DNA from: Bartonella harrusi
GTDB taxonomy: Bacteria > Pseudomonadota > Alphaproteobacteria > Rhizobiales > Rhizobiaceae
Length of the DNA: 64,000 nt
Direction of reading: 5' to 3'
NCBI RefSeq assembly: GCF_024297065.1
Contig: NZ_CP101114.1
Location: 1,426,001-1,490,000 of the forward strand
Below, piece by piece: positions 21,909 through 32,176 of the stretch (within the stretch, counting starts at the first letter, position 1; the number at the start of each line of letters is the position of its first letter). Both the position numbers and the translations under genes were made by a program. The notes beneath the pieces were generated by a model, which saw only the letters and a program-made list of their open reading frames with translations, searched no databases and was not told the origin of the DNA.

Positions 21909-23001
21909 TGCACGGCATTTAATTTCGTAATGAATAAGACATTCATAAGATAAAGAATGCACATTATAATTCCAATTCTTATTCAGTTTATTGAAAAACT
22001 TGTAAAAAGTTTCAAACACTTAAATCATACAATCATAGAAAATTGATATGAAACGGGAATTTCGCACCATCCTTTTTAGCACACAAACCCTTGAAAAGGG
22101 CTGTAATGGATTAAAATGATAAAGTGCAGGCAAAAACCTTCATATCAGATAAAATGTTATAACATTCTTCTTTATGGAGATTCTTTCTCAAAGAAGAAAT
22201 AGATTGAATACAATCTCTTAAATGGTCTCTGATTGAAAATGCAATGTTCGCTCATAAAAATATTTTTTCTATGATAAGACATCTCTCATAAATTTTGATT
22301 ATTGAAAATGCACAACAACTTCCACAATGAGAATCATATAAACAGCTTCAAGAATCCAACCACCATAAAAGAATAGAACACTCTATTCTTGAAAAGCTAT
22401 GAGAAAAATAAGCAATAAATCTCTTTTATTTTTACTTTTACATCACCTAACGATATAAAGTTTTTATCATTTTCTATTGAGATGATAGTTGTATACTCTA
22501 TGCAACAACCGCAAAAAATTTCAAATTTTTTTGAAATGATAGTATTTTTTAGAATCTCTAGTAAAAATCACCATAAATTCAAATAGATCATCAATATATT
22601 AGAGACAGACCTTAATCCGCAAGATTATCAAAACAAGAAAAATCAACAAAATTTAGAAAATATATTTTAAACAAATAAAAAGCCTCTTTTTTTAGTTCGA
22701 AAAAGATCTCAAACAAGCGGATAACAATCTATATTGGGTACAAAAAAATGAAAAAAGAAAGCTTTACTGTCCGTGTAAAAAACGAATGAATACCTAATAA
22801 GTCACCTTATTTTAAGGTCTTTCCTTAAAATGAAAAACCATGATTACAGATGTTCACAGCTTATCGTTATAACATATCAAAAACACGCTTAAATTTTGTA
22901 ATATAACACTTATATTATTGAATTTTTAACTGAAAATATTTATTTTTGAAAAGTATTAAAGAAAGTATTTTTTCTACTTCTTAAGAAAAATTCAAATATA
23001 C
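21909..23001. other. gene-free stretch of 1.1 kb
   Basis: The longest gap without any recognisable gene or relic. Base composition is strongly AT-rich, open frames are short, and no family, integrase fragment or strong terminator was recognised. It lies between the 3' ends of convergent trkH and lpsB. Confidence 0.4.
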
Positions 23002-24060
23002 TTAAAGAGTTTTTTCTGTAAAGATTTCTTCATAAAGGCTTCCAATGGCTGCAGCCTCTTTTTCTAGAGGAAAATAAGTACGAACATGGTCTAAAGCTTT
23101 TTTCCCTGCCGCTAATGTTTTTTCCAAATCAGCAAAATAACATTCTATTGCTATTGTTAAAGCGTCTCCATCGCCTACTGGGACAACCGTTCCGGTCCCC
23201 TCTATCACCAATTCTTTAAAAATTCCAACATCACTCGTCACTACAGCTGTTTGTGAAGCCATTGCCTCCAATGGTGTTAAACCGAAACCTTCCATACGAG
23301 AAGGTGCCACATAAAGCGACAAACGGCGATACCACACAGGTGTATTTAATATCTCACCAAGAAAAATAATACGATCATTCAAACCAGCTTCTGTAATTCT
23401 TTGTCGTAATTTTTTTTCAAAATTATAATGTTGTTCTGTAGTACGACCAGCAATAAACGCTGTCCACTCAGGATAATGGGGTAACAGTGTTATCATTGCA
23501 TCCACAAACAAATCAATACCCTTTAAGTAGCGCACACGCCCAAAACATCCTACTGCATACTTTCCAGGAAATCCTGATGAAGCAAAGTGATCATCAATCG
23601 CCTTTGGCGGAGAAAAGCGCCTCACATCCACTCCATGCATAATCACCTGATAAGGCACTTCTAAATAGGATCCCGTACATGTACTGGTAGCAATAACCTT
23701 ATCCATACGACGCAATAACCACTTAGTAAAAGGTTTATGATGGCGCCTAGATGCTGATGTAAAGATGAGTTTTAACTTCATCCGCAACACATCGCGCAAC
23801 ACGACTCCACAAAGCATTTCAATATTGCGTCGTGCATGCCAAATACGGAAGGGCTTGCCCTTTGGACTTTTCCAAAGTCCAAAAAGATCCTTGCAAGCAA
23901 GAGTCGGCAAATCTTTTGGTAACCCAAAACCAAAAGTGGATATACACACACCTTGCTTGCGCTGTAATGGAATAAGCTGAATGACTGTAGATGTCACCCC
24001 CGATAAACGCTTTTTAAAGTGAGGAGCAATAATCTCAGTCTCTTTTAAAGACACACGCAT
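23002..24060 (-). CDS. lpsB: LPS core glycosyltransferase (GT4), LpsB type
   Basis: The 352-residue protein is a GT-B fold family 4 glycosyltransferase close to rhizobial LpsB, a mannosyltransferase of the lipopolysaccharide core acting on the cytoplasmic face. Visible features are RRLSGVTSTVIQLIPLQ near the N-terminus, FRIWHARRNIEMLCG, VIMHGVDVRRFSP, and the nucleotide-sugar motif EGFGLTPLEAMASQTAVV. Pairing with greA immediately upstream (6 bases) is the usual Rhizobiales order. The sugar actually transferred in this organism is not shown by sequence. Confidence 0.85.
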   Translation of the reverse strand: MRVSLKETEIIAPHFKKRLSGVTSTVIQLIPLQRKQGVCISTFGFGLPKDLPTLACKDLFGLWKSPKGKPFRIWHARRNIEMLCGVVLRDVLRMKLKLIFTSASRRHHKPFTKWLLRRMDKVIATSTCTGSYLEVPYQVIMHGVDVRRFSPPKAIDDHFASSGFPGKYAVGCFGRVRYLKGIDLFVDAMITLLPHYPEWTAFIAGRTTEQHYNFEKKLRQRITEAGLNDRIIFLGEILNTPVWYRRLSLYVAPSRMEGFGLTPLEAMASQTAVVTSDVGIFKELVIEGTGTVVPVGDGDALTIAIECYFADLEKTLAAGKKALDHVRTYFPLEKEAAAIGSLYEEIFTEKTL

Positions 24061-24066
24061 ATTCGT

Positions 24067-24540
24067 TTAGATATACTGAACCTTAATAATTTCATAATTA
24101 TGCGCTCCCCCCGGTGCATTCACTTCAATCACATCGCCCTCTCGTTTACCAATGAGAGCACGTGCAATGGGTGAGGAAATGGAGATTTTACCAGTTTTTA
24201 CATCAGCCTCTTGATCACCAACGATCTGGTAAATTTTTTTCTCTTCAGTATCCTCATCCAAAAGCTTAATCGTAGCCCCAAACTTAATTTGGTCCCCTGA
24301 AAGACGCGAAACATTAATAACTTCTGCCCGAGCAATATAATCTTCAAGTTCATTAATACGCCCTTCATTATGACTTTGCGCCTCTTTAGCGGCATGATAT
24401 TCAGCATTTTCTGACAAATCACCATGCGCACGAGCCTCAGAAATTGCTTCAATAATTCGTGGACGTTCCTCTTGTTGACGCCAACGCAACTCTTCTTTAA
24501 GATTTTCAAAACCAGCTGTAGTCATCGGAACTTTTTTCAT
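24067..24540 (-). CDS. greA: transcription elongation factor GreA
   Basis: GreA rescues back-tracked RNA polymerase by stimulating transcript cleavage. From ATG at 24540 the protein has 157 residues, the family length: N-terminal coiled coil with [20 protein letters not shown], the tip [15 protein letters not shown] with the acidic Asp and Glu, and the C-terminal FKBP-like domain. The start is chosen because MKKVPMTT is the family start and AAAGGGACG precedes it; an ATG 42 bases upstream is in frame but adds an atypical tail. Probably co-transcribed with lpsB. Confidence 0.95.
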   Translation of the reverse strand: MKKVPMTTAGFENLKEELRWRQQEERPRIIEAISEARAHGDLSENAEYHAAKEAQSHNEGRINELEDYIARAEVINVSRLSGDQIKFGATIKLLDEDTEEKKIYQIVGDQEADVKTGKISISSPIARALIGKREGDVIEVNAPGGAHNYEIIKVQYI

Positions 24541-24825
24541 AACGCGTCCCTTTCTGTTACATGGAAGGATCAATAAAAACATAAAAAACGGCTTCCAAAA
24601 TCACTTTTGGAATCCGAAAACCACAATTCTACATATTATATAGTACAGCATCCCTCTTTTCCATATAAAAATAAAAAGGAAAACAAAGCATTCAACAATT
24701 CTATTGAACAAACTGAAATGATGAGAGCTCTTAAAATATTCAATGAACATCCTGTCATAGAAGCTTAAAGAAGAAACAATTGTAATTTTTTTTATTTTAT
24801 CATAGTCTAATAAAAGAGATCTTAT

Positions 24826-25314
24826 ATGAAGAAAAAAGGAAGAGAAATCTCGAGAGGAATCTTCTGTGGAAAAATGAAAAATTTGGTAATTTTTTTTGTG
24901 TTTGGCTCTCTCTTTCTAGACACAACTGTCTCTGGAGCCGTCGGTGCTTTTGTCACAAGCAATCTTAATTTTAGAACAGGACCAAGTACGCAACATACAC
25001 TTCGTGGTTTAATTCCTGCAGGAACATTGGTTTTTGTCCAAACCTGTAGAGGAAACTGGTGCTCTATAAAATATAACTCTCAAACAGGTTGGGTATCATC
25101 GCGCTACCTTTCATTTAAAGATGGAAATGATCTTTACAACACATATGCAATACTTCCTGTTACAAATTGCAAGATGAACGATCTCACTATCCAGAGCAGC
25201 GGTAGTAAACATCATCATCGTGTAAATGACAAAAGCAACACAAAGAATCTCAACTATCATCATGCTAAAAACACCAAAAGAAACGCTTTAGAGAACGAAA
25301 CAAATGTTCTATGA
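24826..25314 (+). CDS. secreted SH3-domain (SH3b) protein
   Basis: The 162-residue protein has an N-terminal hydrophobic signal (KNLVIFFVFGSLFLD) and one bacterial SH3 domain, about residues 43-105: SNLNFRTGPSTQHT, GTLVFVQTCRGNWCSI and GWVSSRYLS. SH3b domains bind peptidoglycan or peptides in the periplasm. The C-terminal 55 residues are polar, His- and Asn-rich and probably disordered. ATG at 24874 would give a cleaner signal peptide and may be the true start. The partner or substrate is unknown. Confidence 0.7.
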   Translation: MKKKGREISRGIFCGKMKNLVIFFVFGSLFLDTTVSGAVGAFVTSNLNFRTGPSTQHTLRGLIPAGTLVFVQTCRGNWCSIKYNSQTGWVSSRYLSFKDGNDLYNTYAILPVTNCKMNDLTIQSSGSKHHHRVNDKSNTKNLNYHHAKNTKRNALENETNVL

Positions 25315-25429
25315 AATATCTAGCAAGCGAGAATAAAACCACGACACAACGCTTTGTCGTTATCTCGATCAAATTGGTAAATACAATATTTTCTTGAAAA
25401 GCATATACTTTTCTCTCTCAAAGGACGCA

Positions 25430-27705
25430 ATGATGAAAAATGGTGTTACAGCAACAGTTGAGGCTCTTTCCAAACTCATTGCTTCAGGAAATCCTCTTTT
25501 TAAGAATGGTGTATTATGGACACCTCACCGCCCTGTTCGTCCTGAAAAATCTGAAGGTGGCATTTCCTTTCAACTTGAAACGTCCTTTGAACCAGCAGGA
25601 GATCAACCTAAAGCAATTAAAACTCTGGTTGAAGGAATCGAAAAGGGTGAACGTACACAGGTACTTTTGGGCGTTACCGGATCGGGGAAAACCTATACAA
25701 TGGCCAAAATTATTGAAAAAACACAACGTCCAGCCCTGATATTAGCGCCCAATAAAACTCTCGCAGCCCAACTTTACGGAGAATTTAAAAGCTTTTTTCC
25801 CCACAATGCTGTAGAATATTTCGTTTCCTATTATGACTATTATCAGCCAGAAGCCTATGTGGCACGCTCTGACACTTATATTGAAAAAGAATCCTCTATT
25901 AATGAACAAATTGATCGCATGCGCCATGCCGCAACACGTGCTGTCCTTGAACGTGATGACGTCATTATTGTTGCGTCTGTATCCTGTATCTACGGGATTG
26001 GTTCGGTAGAAACCTATACTGCGATGACCTTTACAATAGAAAAAGGTGATAGGCTCGATCAACGGCAATTACTAGCCGATTTAGTTGCCCAACATTACCG
26101 TCGACAAGATATCAACTTCATTCGTGGTTCCTTTCGTGTTCGAGGAGATACAATTGAAATTTTCCCTGCTCACCTCGAAGATCGTGCTTGGCGTATTTCA
26201 CTCTTTGGCGATGAAGTAGAAACAATTACTGAATTTGACCCTCTCACAGGTCAAAAAACAGGCGCTCTTCAATCTATTAAAATTTATGCCAACTCACACT
26301 ACGTGACACCACGCCCAACACTCAATCAAGCAATGAAGTCAATTAAAACAGAACTCATTCAACGCCTCGATGAATTAAATGCAGCGGAACGTCTTTTAGA
26401 AGCACAACGCTTAGAACAACGTACAATTTTTGATTTGGAAATGTTAGAAACCACCGGCTCATGCGCAGGAATTGAAAATTATTCACGCTATTTAACAGGA
26501 CGAAAACCTGGTGAACCACCACCAACCTTGTTCGAATATATTCCAAACAATGCTCTTGTTTTTATTGATGAAAGCCATGTCACAATCCCTCAAATTGGTG
26601 GCATGTACAGAGGTGACTTTCGGAGAAAAGCGACCTTAGCAGAATATGGCTTTCGCCTCCCCTCTTGTATGGACAATCGTCCACTACGCTTTGAAGAATG
26701 GGATGCCATGCGTCCGCAAACGATTGCCGTCTCTGCGACACCAGGACGCTGGGAAATAGAACAATCTCACGGCATTTTTGCGGAACAAATTATTCGCCCC
26801 ACAGGACTTGTTGATCCATCAACAGAAGTCCGCAAAGCCAGCAATCAAGTGGATGATGTTATCAATGAAATTCATAAAACAATCCAAAAAGGCTACCGTA
26901 CACTGGTAACTGTCCTCACCAAACGTATGGCCGAGGATTTAACGGAATATCTCCATGAACAAGGTATCCGCGTACGCTATATGCATTCCGACATTGATAC
27001 ATTAGAACGCATTGAAATTCTACGTGATCTTCGGCTTGGCACTTTTGATGTCTTAATCGGTATCAACCTCCTGCGAGAAGGCTTAGATATTCCAGAATGT
27101 GGTTTTGTCGCTATTTTAGATGCCGACAAGGAGGGATTTTTGCGTTCAGAAACTTCTCTCGTACAAACCATCGGGCGCGCAGCACGCAACGTCGATGGCC
27201 GTGTTATTCTCTATGCAGATACTATCACTGGCTCTATAGAACGCGCCTTGCAGGAGACACAAAGACGTCGACAAAAACAAATAGCGCACAATGAAGAACA
27301 CTATATCACACCGACCAGTATCAAAAAAATATCGCAGATATTCTCAATTCAGGCTATGAAAAAGACCCTATTCGCACAGATATTCCTGATTTCATCAAGA
27401 AAAACAAGACCGTTGGCAACAATTTAGCACTTCATATTCAACACCTCGAAAAAACAATGCGTGAAGCAGCCGCTGATCTTAACTTTGAAGAAGCAGCGCG
27501 ACTTCGCGATGAAATCAAACACTTACAAAAAATCGAACTAGCGATTGCCGATGATCCCTTAACACATCATGGTGAACAATCCACCCATGAGCCCATGGTA
27601 CAAGCAAGCCTTTTCTCCAAACCAGATCTTAATCATATGGGACCAACGATAGATACTGGTATCTTGGAAAATCGAAAAAGAAAACGAAAATCTCGTTCCC
27701 CCTAA
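25430..27705 (+). CDS. uvrB: excinuclease ABC subunit B, reading frame broken near the 3' end
   Basis: UvrB is the damage-verifying helicase-like subunit of nucleotide excision repair. Start at 25430 (MMKNGV) follows AAAGGACG. Visible parts are Walker [11 protein letters not shown] (Lys87), the beta-hairpin region with [20 protein letters not shown], and the C-terminal helicase motifs [10 protein letters not shown]. After SIKK near 27320 the frame shifts: a run of seven A (27323-27329) must be eight to continue into [14 protein letters not shown]. As written, the frame stops at 27427 with a wrong tail. The UvrC-binding UVR motif ([15 protein letters not shown], near 27480) is then in another frame up to 27705. 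This may be slippage, a true mutation or a sequence error. Confidence 0.85.
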
Positions 27706-28508
27706 TTGAGCGATAATAAAATGAAAAAACGTCCAATGAAGAAGCAAGAAATCTCAAACCACTAAAAACAAACTTTTACGCTTCTAAAAAACAATCAAAG
27801 ATTAAAAGAAAACAGTATTATCTTTAAAAGAGAGAACCTCAAACATCAAGAATGCTCCGATTTGTCTCAAAAAATATAAGAGAGCATCTTACAAAAAAGA
27901 TCTCAACTGATTGACTTTTCACACAGTTTTTCTTTCTCAAACACATTATCCCCCCTAAAATCATAACAATACGCCAAAATACTTTCAAAACCTCAACACA
28001 CACAAAAAAATAATGAGAGAATTTTTCTCATAGATCAAAACATCGCCATACATCATAGACATTACCCGCATGCAATCTAATAGCGAAAGATTATCAATCC
28101 TATAAAAGCAAACAAACAGAACACAGCTCTCTATAGAAAAGAAACAAAGCAATATTCTATCCCCATTTCACAAGCCTATAACGAGAAAAACGAGATCCTT
28201 TGCTTATGATTCTACTACCGTAGGCGCTATGAGATCAGGAGATACCAATAAAGTATTATTCAATATAGAATTTACAGCCATAGTAAAAATAAAGTGCTCT
28301 TAATCCGCATTTATAAATTAAGCGAAGCAGAGTATGTTGTTTAAAATCAAATTTTTGTCATGATATTATTCTATGATTTTGTAATATATATTCAACTAAA
28401 GAGCTTTTTATTCGTTTTTTCACAATAAAATCAAAAATTGTTCAGGTTCTATTCAGTTTGGTACGTGTAAGATATGAAAAAATGCGAATTTATATAAGGA
28501 GTGTCGCT
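27706..28508. other. gene-free stretch upstream of the BA14K gene
   Basis: About 800 AT-rich bases. One short stretch (about 28198-28303) reads as coding-like (YDSTTVGAMRSGDTNKV) but has no start, ribosome site or known family, so it is at most a relic. No terminator for uvrB is clear. The BA14K promoter should lie at the right end. Confidence 0.35.
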
Positions 28509-29228
28509 ATGCGAAAAATAACCAGATTAGCGGTATTATCAGCAATGTCAACGGCAACTGTTTTGATACCATTGAGTACAACACTTGCGGATATGGCATC
28601 TTTTCATCGTGAATCTGTTACAAGAAGAATAGAGGACATGCGAAAGGAAATGGATCACTCAATGAAAAGGATGAAGGCTGAAACGCATTTCCCTTCTCAC
28701 AGCTTTAGAATTCGTTCCGAGGATTATAGCTCTCGTTCGGTTCTTAACAAATATCACCCCTCTTATGATTCTAAGAAATATCATCATCATCACCATTATC
28801 ATATAGATCATAAAAGGAGAGAAAAAAGCCATCGTCACGTTGAACGCGAAACATATCATTATGTTGAGCGCGAAAAGACAAAATATCGTAATGTTTATGT
28901 GAATCGCGATAACTCAGGAAACGCTTTAGCCGCAGGTGTTCTTGGCCTTGCCGCGGGTGCAATTTTGGGTAATGTTTTGAAACAACCAGCGCAGCCTCAA
29001 ATTATCTATCAAATGCCACCACAAAATCAGGTGGTTTATCAAAGAGTTCCGCAAAATCAGGTGGTTTATCAAGTACAGGAAAGTGTGGAATATCTACCAT
29101 TAGAGCAAACTTCAACAGCTAAATGGCTTGAATATTGCAGAAAAAAATACCGTTCCTTCAATCCTCAAACAGGAACTTTTAGAGGACATGATGGTCTAGA
29201 TCATGTCTGCTATGCTCCAGTGAATTGA
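28509..29228 (+). CDS. BA14K family protein, secreted, histidine-rich
   Basis: From ATG at 28509, preceded by AAGGAG, the 239-residue protein has a signal peptide (ITRLAVLSAMSTATVLI, cleavage near LAD). A charged helical segment follows, then a His-rich stretch (YHHHHHYHIDHKR and RHVERETYHYVERE), a glycine/alanine hydrophobic segment (AAGVLGLAAGAILGNVL), a tandem PQNQVVYQ repeat, and the C-terminal BA14K signature (WLEYCRKKYRSFNPQTGTF, then GLDHVCYA). BA14K proteins are Rhizobiales surface or periplasmic immunoreactive proteins, lectin-like in Brucella. The longer frame from 28458 lacks a ribosome site. The His tract may bind metal; this is inference. Confidence 0.85.
   Translation: MRKITRLAVLSAMSTATVLIPLSTTLADMASFHRESVTRRIEDMRKEMDHSMKRMKAETHFPSHSFRIRSEDYSSRSVLNKYHPSYDSKKYHHHHHYHIDHKRREKSHRHVERETYHYVEREKTKYRNVYVNRDNSGNALAAGVLGLAAGAILGNVLKQPAQPQIIYQMPPQNQVVYQRVPQNQVVYQVQESVEYLPLEQTSTAKWLEYCRKKYRSFNPQTGTFRGHDGLDHVCYAPVN
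29023..29068 (+). repeat. tandem 30-base repeat within the BA14K gene
   Basis: The sequence CAAAATCAGGTGGTTTATCA occurs twice, 30 bases apart, encoding two PQNQVVYQ units. Near-identity at DNA level suggests a recent internal duplication. Confidence 0.8.
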
Positions 29229-29257
29229 ACGAACCCAATAAAATGAAATGAACACTG

Positions 29258-29285
29258 AAAAAACCCGCTCTAGAGCGGGTTTTTG
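29258..29285. terminator. bidirectional intrinsic terminator
   Basis: Arms AAAAACCCGCTC and its complement meet around TAGA, with A and T runs on both sides. It sits between the 3' ends of the BA14K gene and the convergent metallo-hydrolase gene and can serve both. Confidence 0.85.
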
Positions 29286-29298
29286 ATGTATCTATCCC

Positions 29299-29943
29299 TT
29301 AAATTTCTTGAAGAAAAGGATTGTTTTGACGTTCATAGCCTATGCGACTTCCTGGGCCATGGCCGCAAATGAAACAAACATCATCACCTAAAGGCAAAAC
29401 TTTTTCCCGAAGAGATTTCATTAATTTTTCATGAGAGCAGAATGGTAAATCAGTACGTCCAATCGAACCACGAAAGAGAACATCACCGAGTAGAGCGAGA
29501 CGTTCTTTTTCATTGAAATAAATGACATGACCAGGAGAATGTCCCGGTGTATGAAAAACCTTGAACATATGACCAGCAAAATGAACGCATTCGCTCTCTT
29601 CTAACCATTGATCAGGAAGACAAATGCATGCGTCATCAATGCCATAATTTTTTGCGCTTTCTCTCACACTCTCCATCACAGGCTTATCATCACGATGAGA
29701 ACCAATAATTTTAACATCAAGCGCCTGTTTTGCTTGCATAGCAGCTCCGACATGATCAAAATGACCATGCGTTATCCAAATAGCCTCAACAATAACGCCA
29801 CTCTTTTTGATCACTTCTTGAATTCGAAACCAATCGCCACCAGGATCAACGAGAACACCGACTTTTTGTTCATCATCAAAAAGCAAAGTGCAATTTTGTT
29901 GAAAAGGTGTAACCGGAATAATACATGTACTAAGCTTCCCCAT
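29299..29943 (-). CDS. MBL-fold metallo-hydrolase, glyoxalase II-like
   Basis: The 214-residue cytosolic protein has the metallo-beta-lactamase metal motif THGHFDHVG, later metal ligands in HTPGHSPGH and GDVLFRGSIGRTD, and CGHGPGS near the C-terminus. This set suits the YcbL/glyoxalase II-like group that hydrolyses S-acylglutathione-type thioesters. The length lacks the C-terminal domain of classical glyoxalase II, so the substrate is uncertain. Monocistronic, convergent with the BA14K gene. Confidence 0.85.
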   Translation of the reverse strand: MGKLSTCIIPVTPFQQNCTLLFDDEQKVGVLVDPGGDWFRIQEVIKKSGVIVEAIWITHGHFDHVGAAMQAKQALDVKIIGSHRDDKPVMESVRESAKNYGIDDACICLPDQWLEESECVHFAGHMFKVFHTPGHSPGHVIYFNEKERLALLGDVLFRGSIGRTDLPFCSHEKLMKSLREKVLPLGDDVCFICGHGPGSRIGYERQNNPFLQEI

Positions 29944-30100
29944 GATATCCTGTCCAAAAGTAAAATTTTTCCAAGTCTATAACAAGTCTATAAGAAGCAT
30001 TGCCTCTCCCGTTACAAAAAATAGTCTGCTCGACAGTTTTATGCAACTTATGTAAACTTGAGTTTTGTGTAAACTAAATTTTTGTCAAGGTTTCTAAAGA

Positions 30101-30805
30101 ATGATTGATCATGTTGAAGTTTTATGTGATGATGCACCTCACCTTCTTGTGATTGATGACGATACCCGTATTCGTAATCTTTTATTTCAATTTCTCATTA
30201 AAAATGGATTTCGTGTTTCAGTCTCGTCCAATGCTAAGCAAGCAAGACGGCAACTTACAAGCTTAGATTTTGATCTTCTTATCGTTGATGTCATGATGCC
30301 CGGAGAAAACGGTATCGATCTTACCTACGCACTGCGTCAAACAAAAGATGTTCCCATCCTCATGCTCACAGCTTTATCAGAAACTGATAACCGCATCGAT
30401 GGCTTAGAAGCGGGAGCAGATGACTATCTCGCTAAGCCATTTGATCCTCGTGAACTTTTACTTCGCATTCATGCCATTTTACGGCGTGGCTCTCCTCTTT
30501 CTCAATCTAAAATTGAACAGGTTGTTTTTGGGCCTTATATTTTTTCAATTTCACGGCGCGAACTCAAAAAAGGAGGAGAAATTATTAAATTAACAGACAA
30601 GGAGCAAGAAATGATGGTCATTTTTGCCGAAAATGCTGGTGATACAATTCCACGCCATAAATTAGCAACGGAGGACAGCACTATAAGTGAACGTGCCATT
30701 GATGTACAGATTAACCGTCTCCGCCGTAAAATTGAACCAGAACCAACAACCCCCATATGGCTTCAAACTGTGCGAGGAATAGGTTATAAACTCTCCATTG
30801 AATAG
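30101..30805 (+). CDS. OmpR-family response regulator
   Basis: The 234-residue regulator has a receiver domain with acidic pocket Asp19-Asp21, phospho-acceptor Asp63 in IVDVMMPGENG, and Lys112 in YLAKPF. A C-terminal winged-helix DNA-binding domain (ERAIDVQINRLRRKIEP, TVRGIGYKL) follows. The paired kinase gene starts at its 3' end. The pair resembles the OmpR/EnvZ-like system sometimes called PetRS in alphaproteobacteria. The signal and target genes are not shown here. Confidence 0.9.
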   Translation: MIDHVEVLCDDAPHLLVIDDDTRIRNLLFQFLIKNGFRVSVSSNAKQARRQLTSLDFDLLIVDVMMPGENGIDLTYALRQTKDVPILMLTALSETDNRIDGLEAGADDYLAKPFDPRELLLRIHAILRRGSPLSQSKIEQVVFGPYIFSISRRELKKGGEIIKLTDKEQEMMVIFAENAGDTIPRHKLATEDSTISERAIDVQINRLRRKIEPEPTTPIWLQTVRGIGYKLSIE

Positions 30806-30812
30806 AGACATA

Positions 30813-32153
30813 ATGATCAAACCTTCAAGAAAATTTGCCCAATGGCTAACAAAGAAGATGCCTAAACGGCTTTATACCCGCTCTTTGATCATTATTATTG
30901 CTCCTATGGTTCTCCTACAAACAGTGATTGGCTATGTCTTTATGGAACGCCATTGGCAAATGGTAACCGAACGTCTTTCAACTGCTGTTGTTCATGATAT
31001 TTCTGCCATTATTGATATTATTGAAACTTATCCGCAACAAGATAACTATGAAAATATCAAGCGTATTGCACAACAACGTATGGGATTAAATATTTCTATT
31101 TTACCCCCATCTCCCCTTCCCCCTTCAGGACCCAAACCATTTTTTGCCATTCTTGATTATTTTTTAAGTGAAGAAATTAAACGCCAAATTAACCGCCCCT
31201 TCTGGATTGATACAGTAGGTGATTCTGATCTTGTTGAAATCCGTATTCATCTTGGTCATAATATCTTGCGCGTCTTTGCATTACGCAGCCAAGCTTATGC
31301 TTCCAATACGGCTATTTTTTTAAGCTGGATGGTAGGAACAGCGCTCGTTTTATTGCTGATAGCAATATACTTCCTGCGCAACCAAATTAGACCGATTCAA
31401 CAATTGGCTGAAGCAGCAGAGAGTTTTGGACGTGGTCGTCCTTTACCAAAAGGATTTCAACCACAAGGCGCTGACGAAGTTCGTCGTGCTGGCATCGCTT
31501 TTTTACGCATGCGTGAACGTATTGAACGGCAAATTGAACAACGTACCATGATGCTCTCAGGGGTCAGTCATGATTTAAGAACCATTCTTACACGCTTTAA
31601 ACTACAGTTAGCGTTAGCAAATACTGACATGGATATGAAACCCCTTGAGCAAGATGTAAGTGACATGCAAAATATGTTAGAAGATTACCTTGCTTTCGCC
31701 CGCAGCGAAAGAAATGAAAGTGTTAAAAGCTTTGATTTAAATGCTCTCATGCAAAAATTCTCTGCCGATGCGCATCTTCATAAACGTCAATTTTCCTATA
31801 CCATTGAAGGCCCGACATACATACAAGTACGCCCCCGTGCCTTCACGCGTCTTGTAAGCAATCTTATGTCAAATGCCTTTTGTTATGCCAACACTGTCCA
31901 TTTGAAAGCCACATCTAAACAAGAAACCTTTATCTTAACTATCGACGATGACGGACCTGGAATCCATAAAAACATGCGTACAGAAGTTTTTAAACCATTT
32001 TTTAGGCTTGATAAAGCACGCAATCAAGATGCAAGTGGAACGGGTCTTGGCCTTTCTATTGCTCAAGATATAGCGCGCAGCCATGGAGGCAACATTAAAT
32101 TAAATGACAGCCCGCTTGGGGGATTACGCGCTACGCTTGATATTCCTTTATGA
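30813..32153 (+). CDS. sensor histidine kinase, EnvZ-like
   Basis: The kinase has an N-terminal TM segment (LIIIIAPMVLLQTVIGYVF), a periplasmic region of about 120 residues with a proline cluster, a second TM (LSWMVGTALVLLLIAIYF), a HAMP region, and the H-box GVSHDLRTILTR (His253 from this ATG). The catalytic domain shows LVSNLMSNAF (N), DDDGPGIHKN (G1) and GTGLGLSIAQDIA (G2). ATG at 30813 is 7 bases past the regulator stop; an in-frame TTG at 30798 would overlap it. Co-transcribed with the regulator and likely its phosphodonor. Confidence 0.88.
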   Translation: MIKPSRKFAQWLTKKMPKRLYTRSLIIIIAPMVLLQTVIGYVFMERHWQMVTERLSTAVVHDISAIIDIIETYPQQDNYENIKRIAQQRMGLNISILPPSPLPPSGPKPFFAILDYFLSEEIKRQINRPFWIDTVGDSDLVEIRIHLGHNILRVFALRSQAYASNTAIFLSWMVGTALVLLLIAIYFLRNQIRPIQQLAEAAESFGRGRPLPKGFQPQGADEVRRAGIAFLRMRERIERQIEQRTMMLSGVSHDLRTILTRFKLQLALANTDMDMKPLEQDVSDMQNMLEDYLAFARSERNESVKSFDLNALMQKFSADAHLHKRQFSYTIEGPTYIQVRPRAFTRLVSNLMSNAFCYANTVHLKATSKQETFILTIDDDGPGIHKNMRTEVFKPFFRLDKARNQDASGTGLGLSIAQDIARSHGGNIKLNDSPLGGLRATLDIPL

Positions 32154-32176
32154 GTCCCCCCCGAAAACTTATTGAT

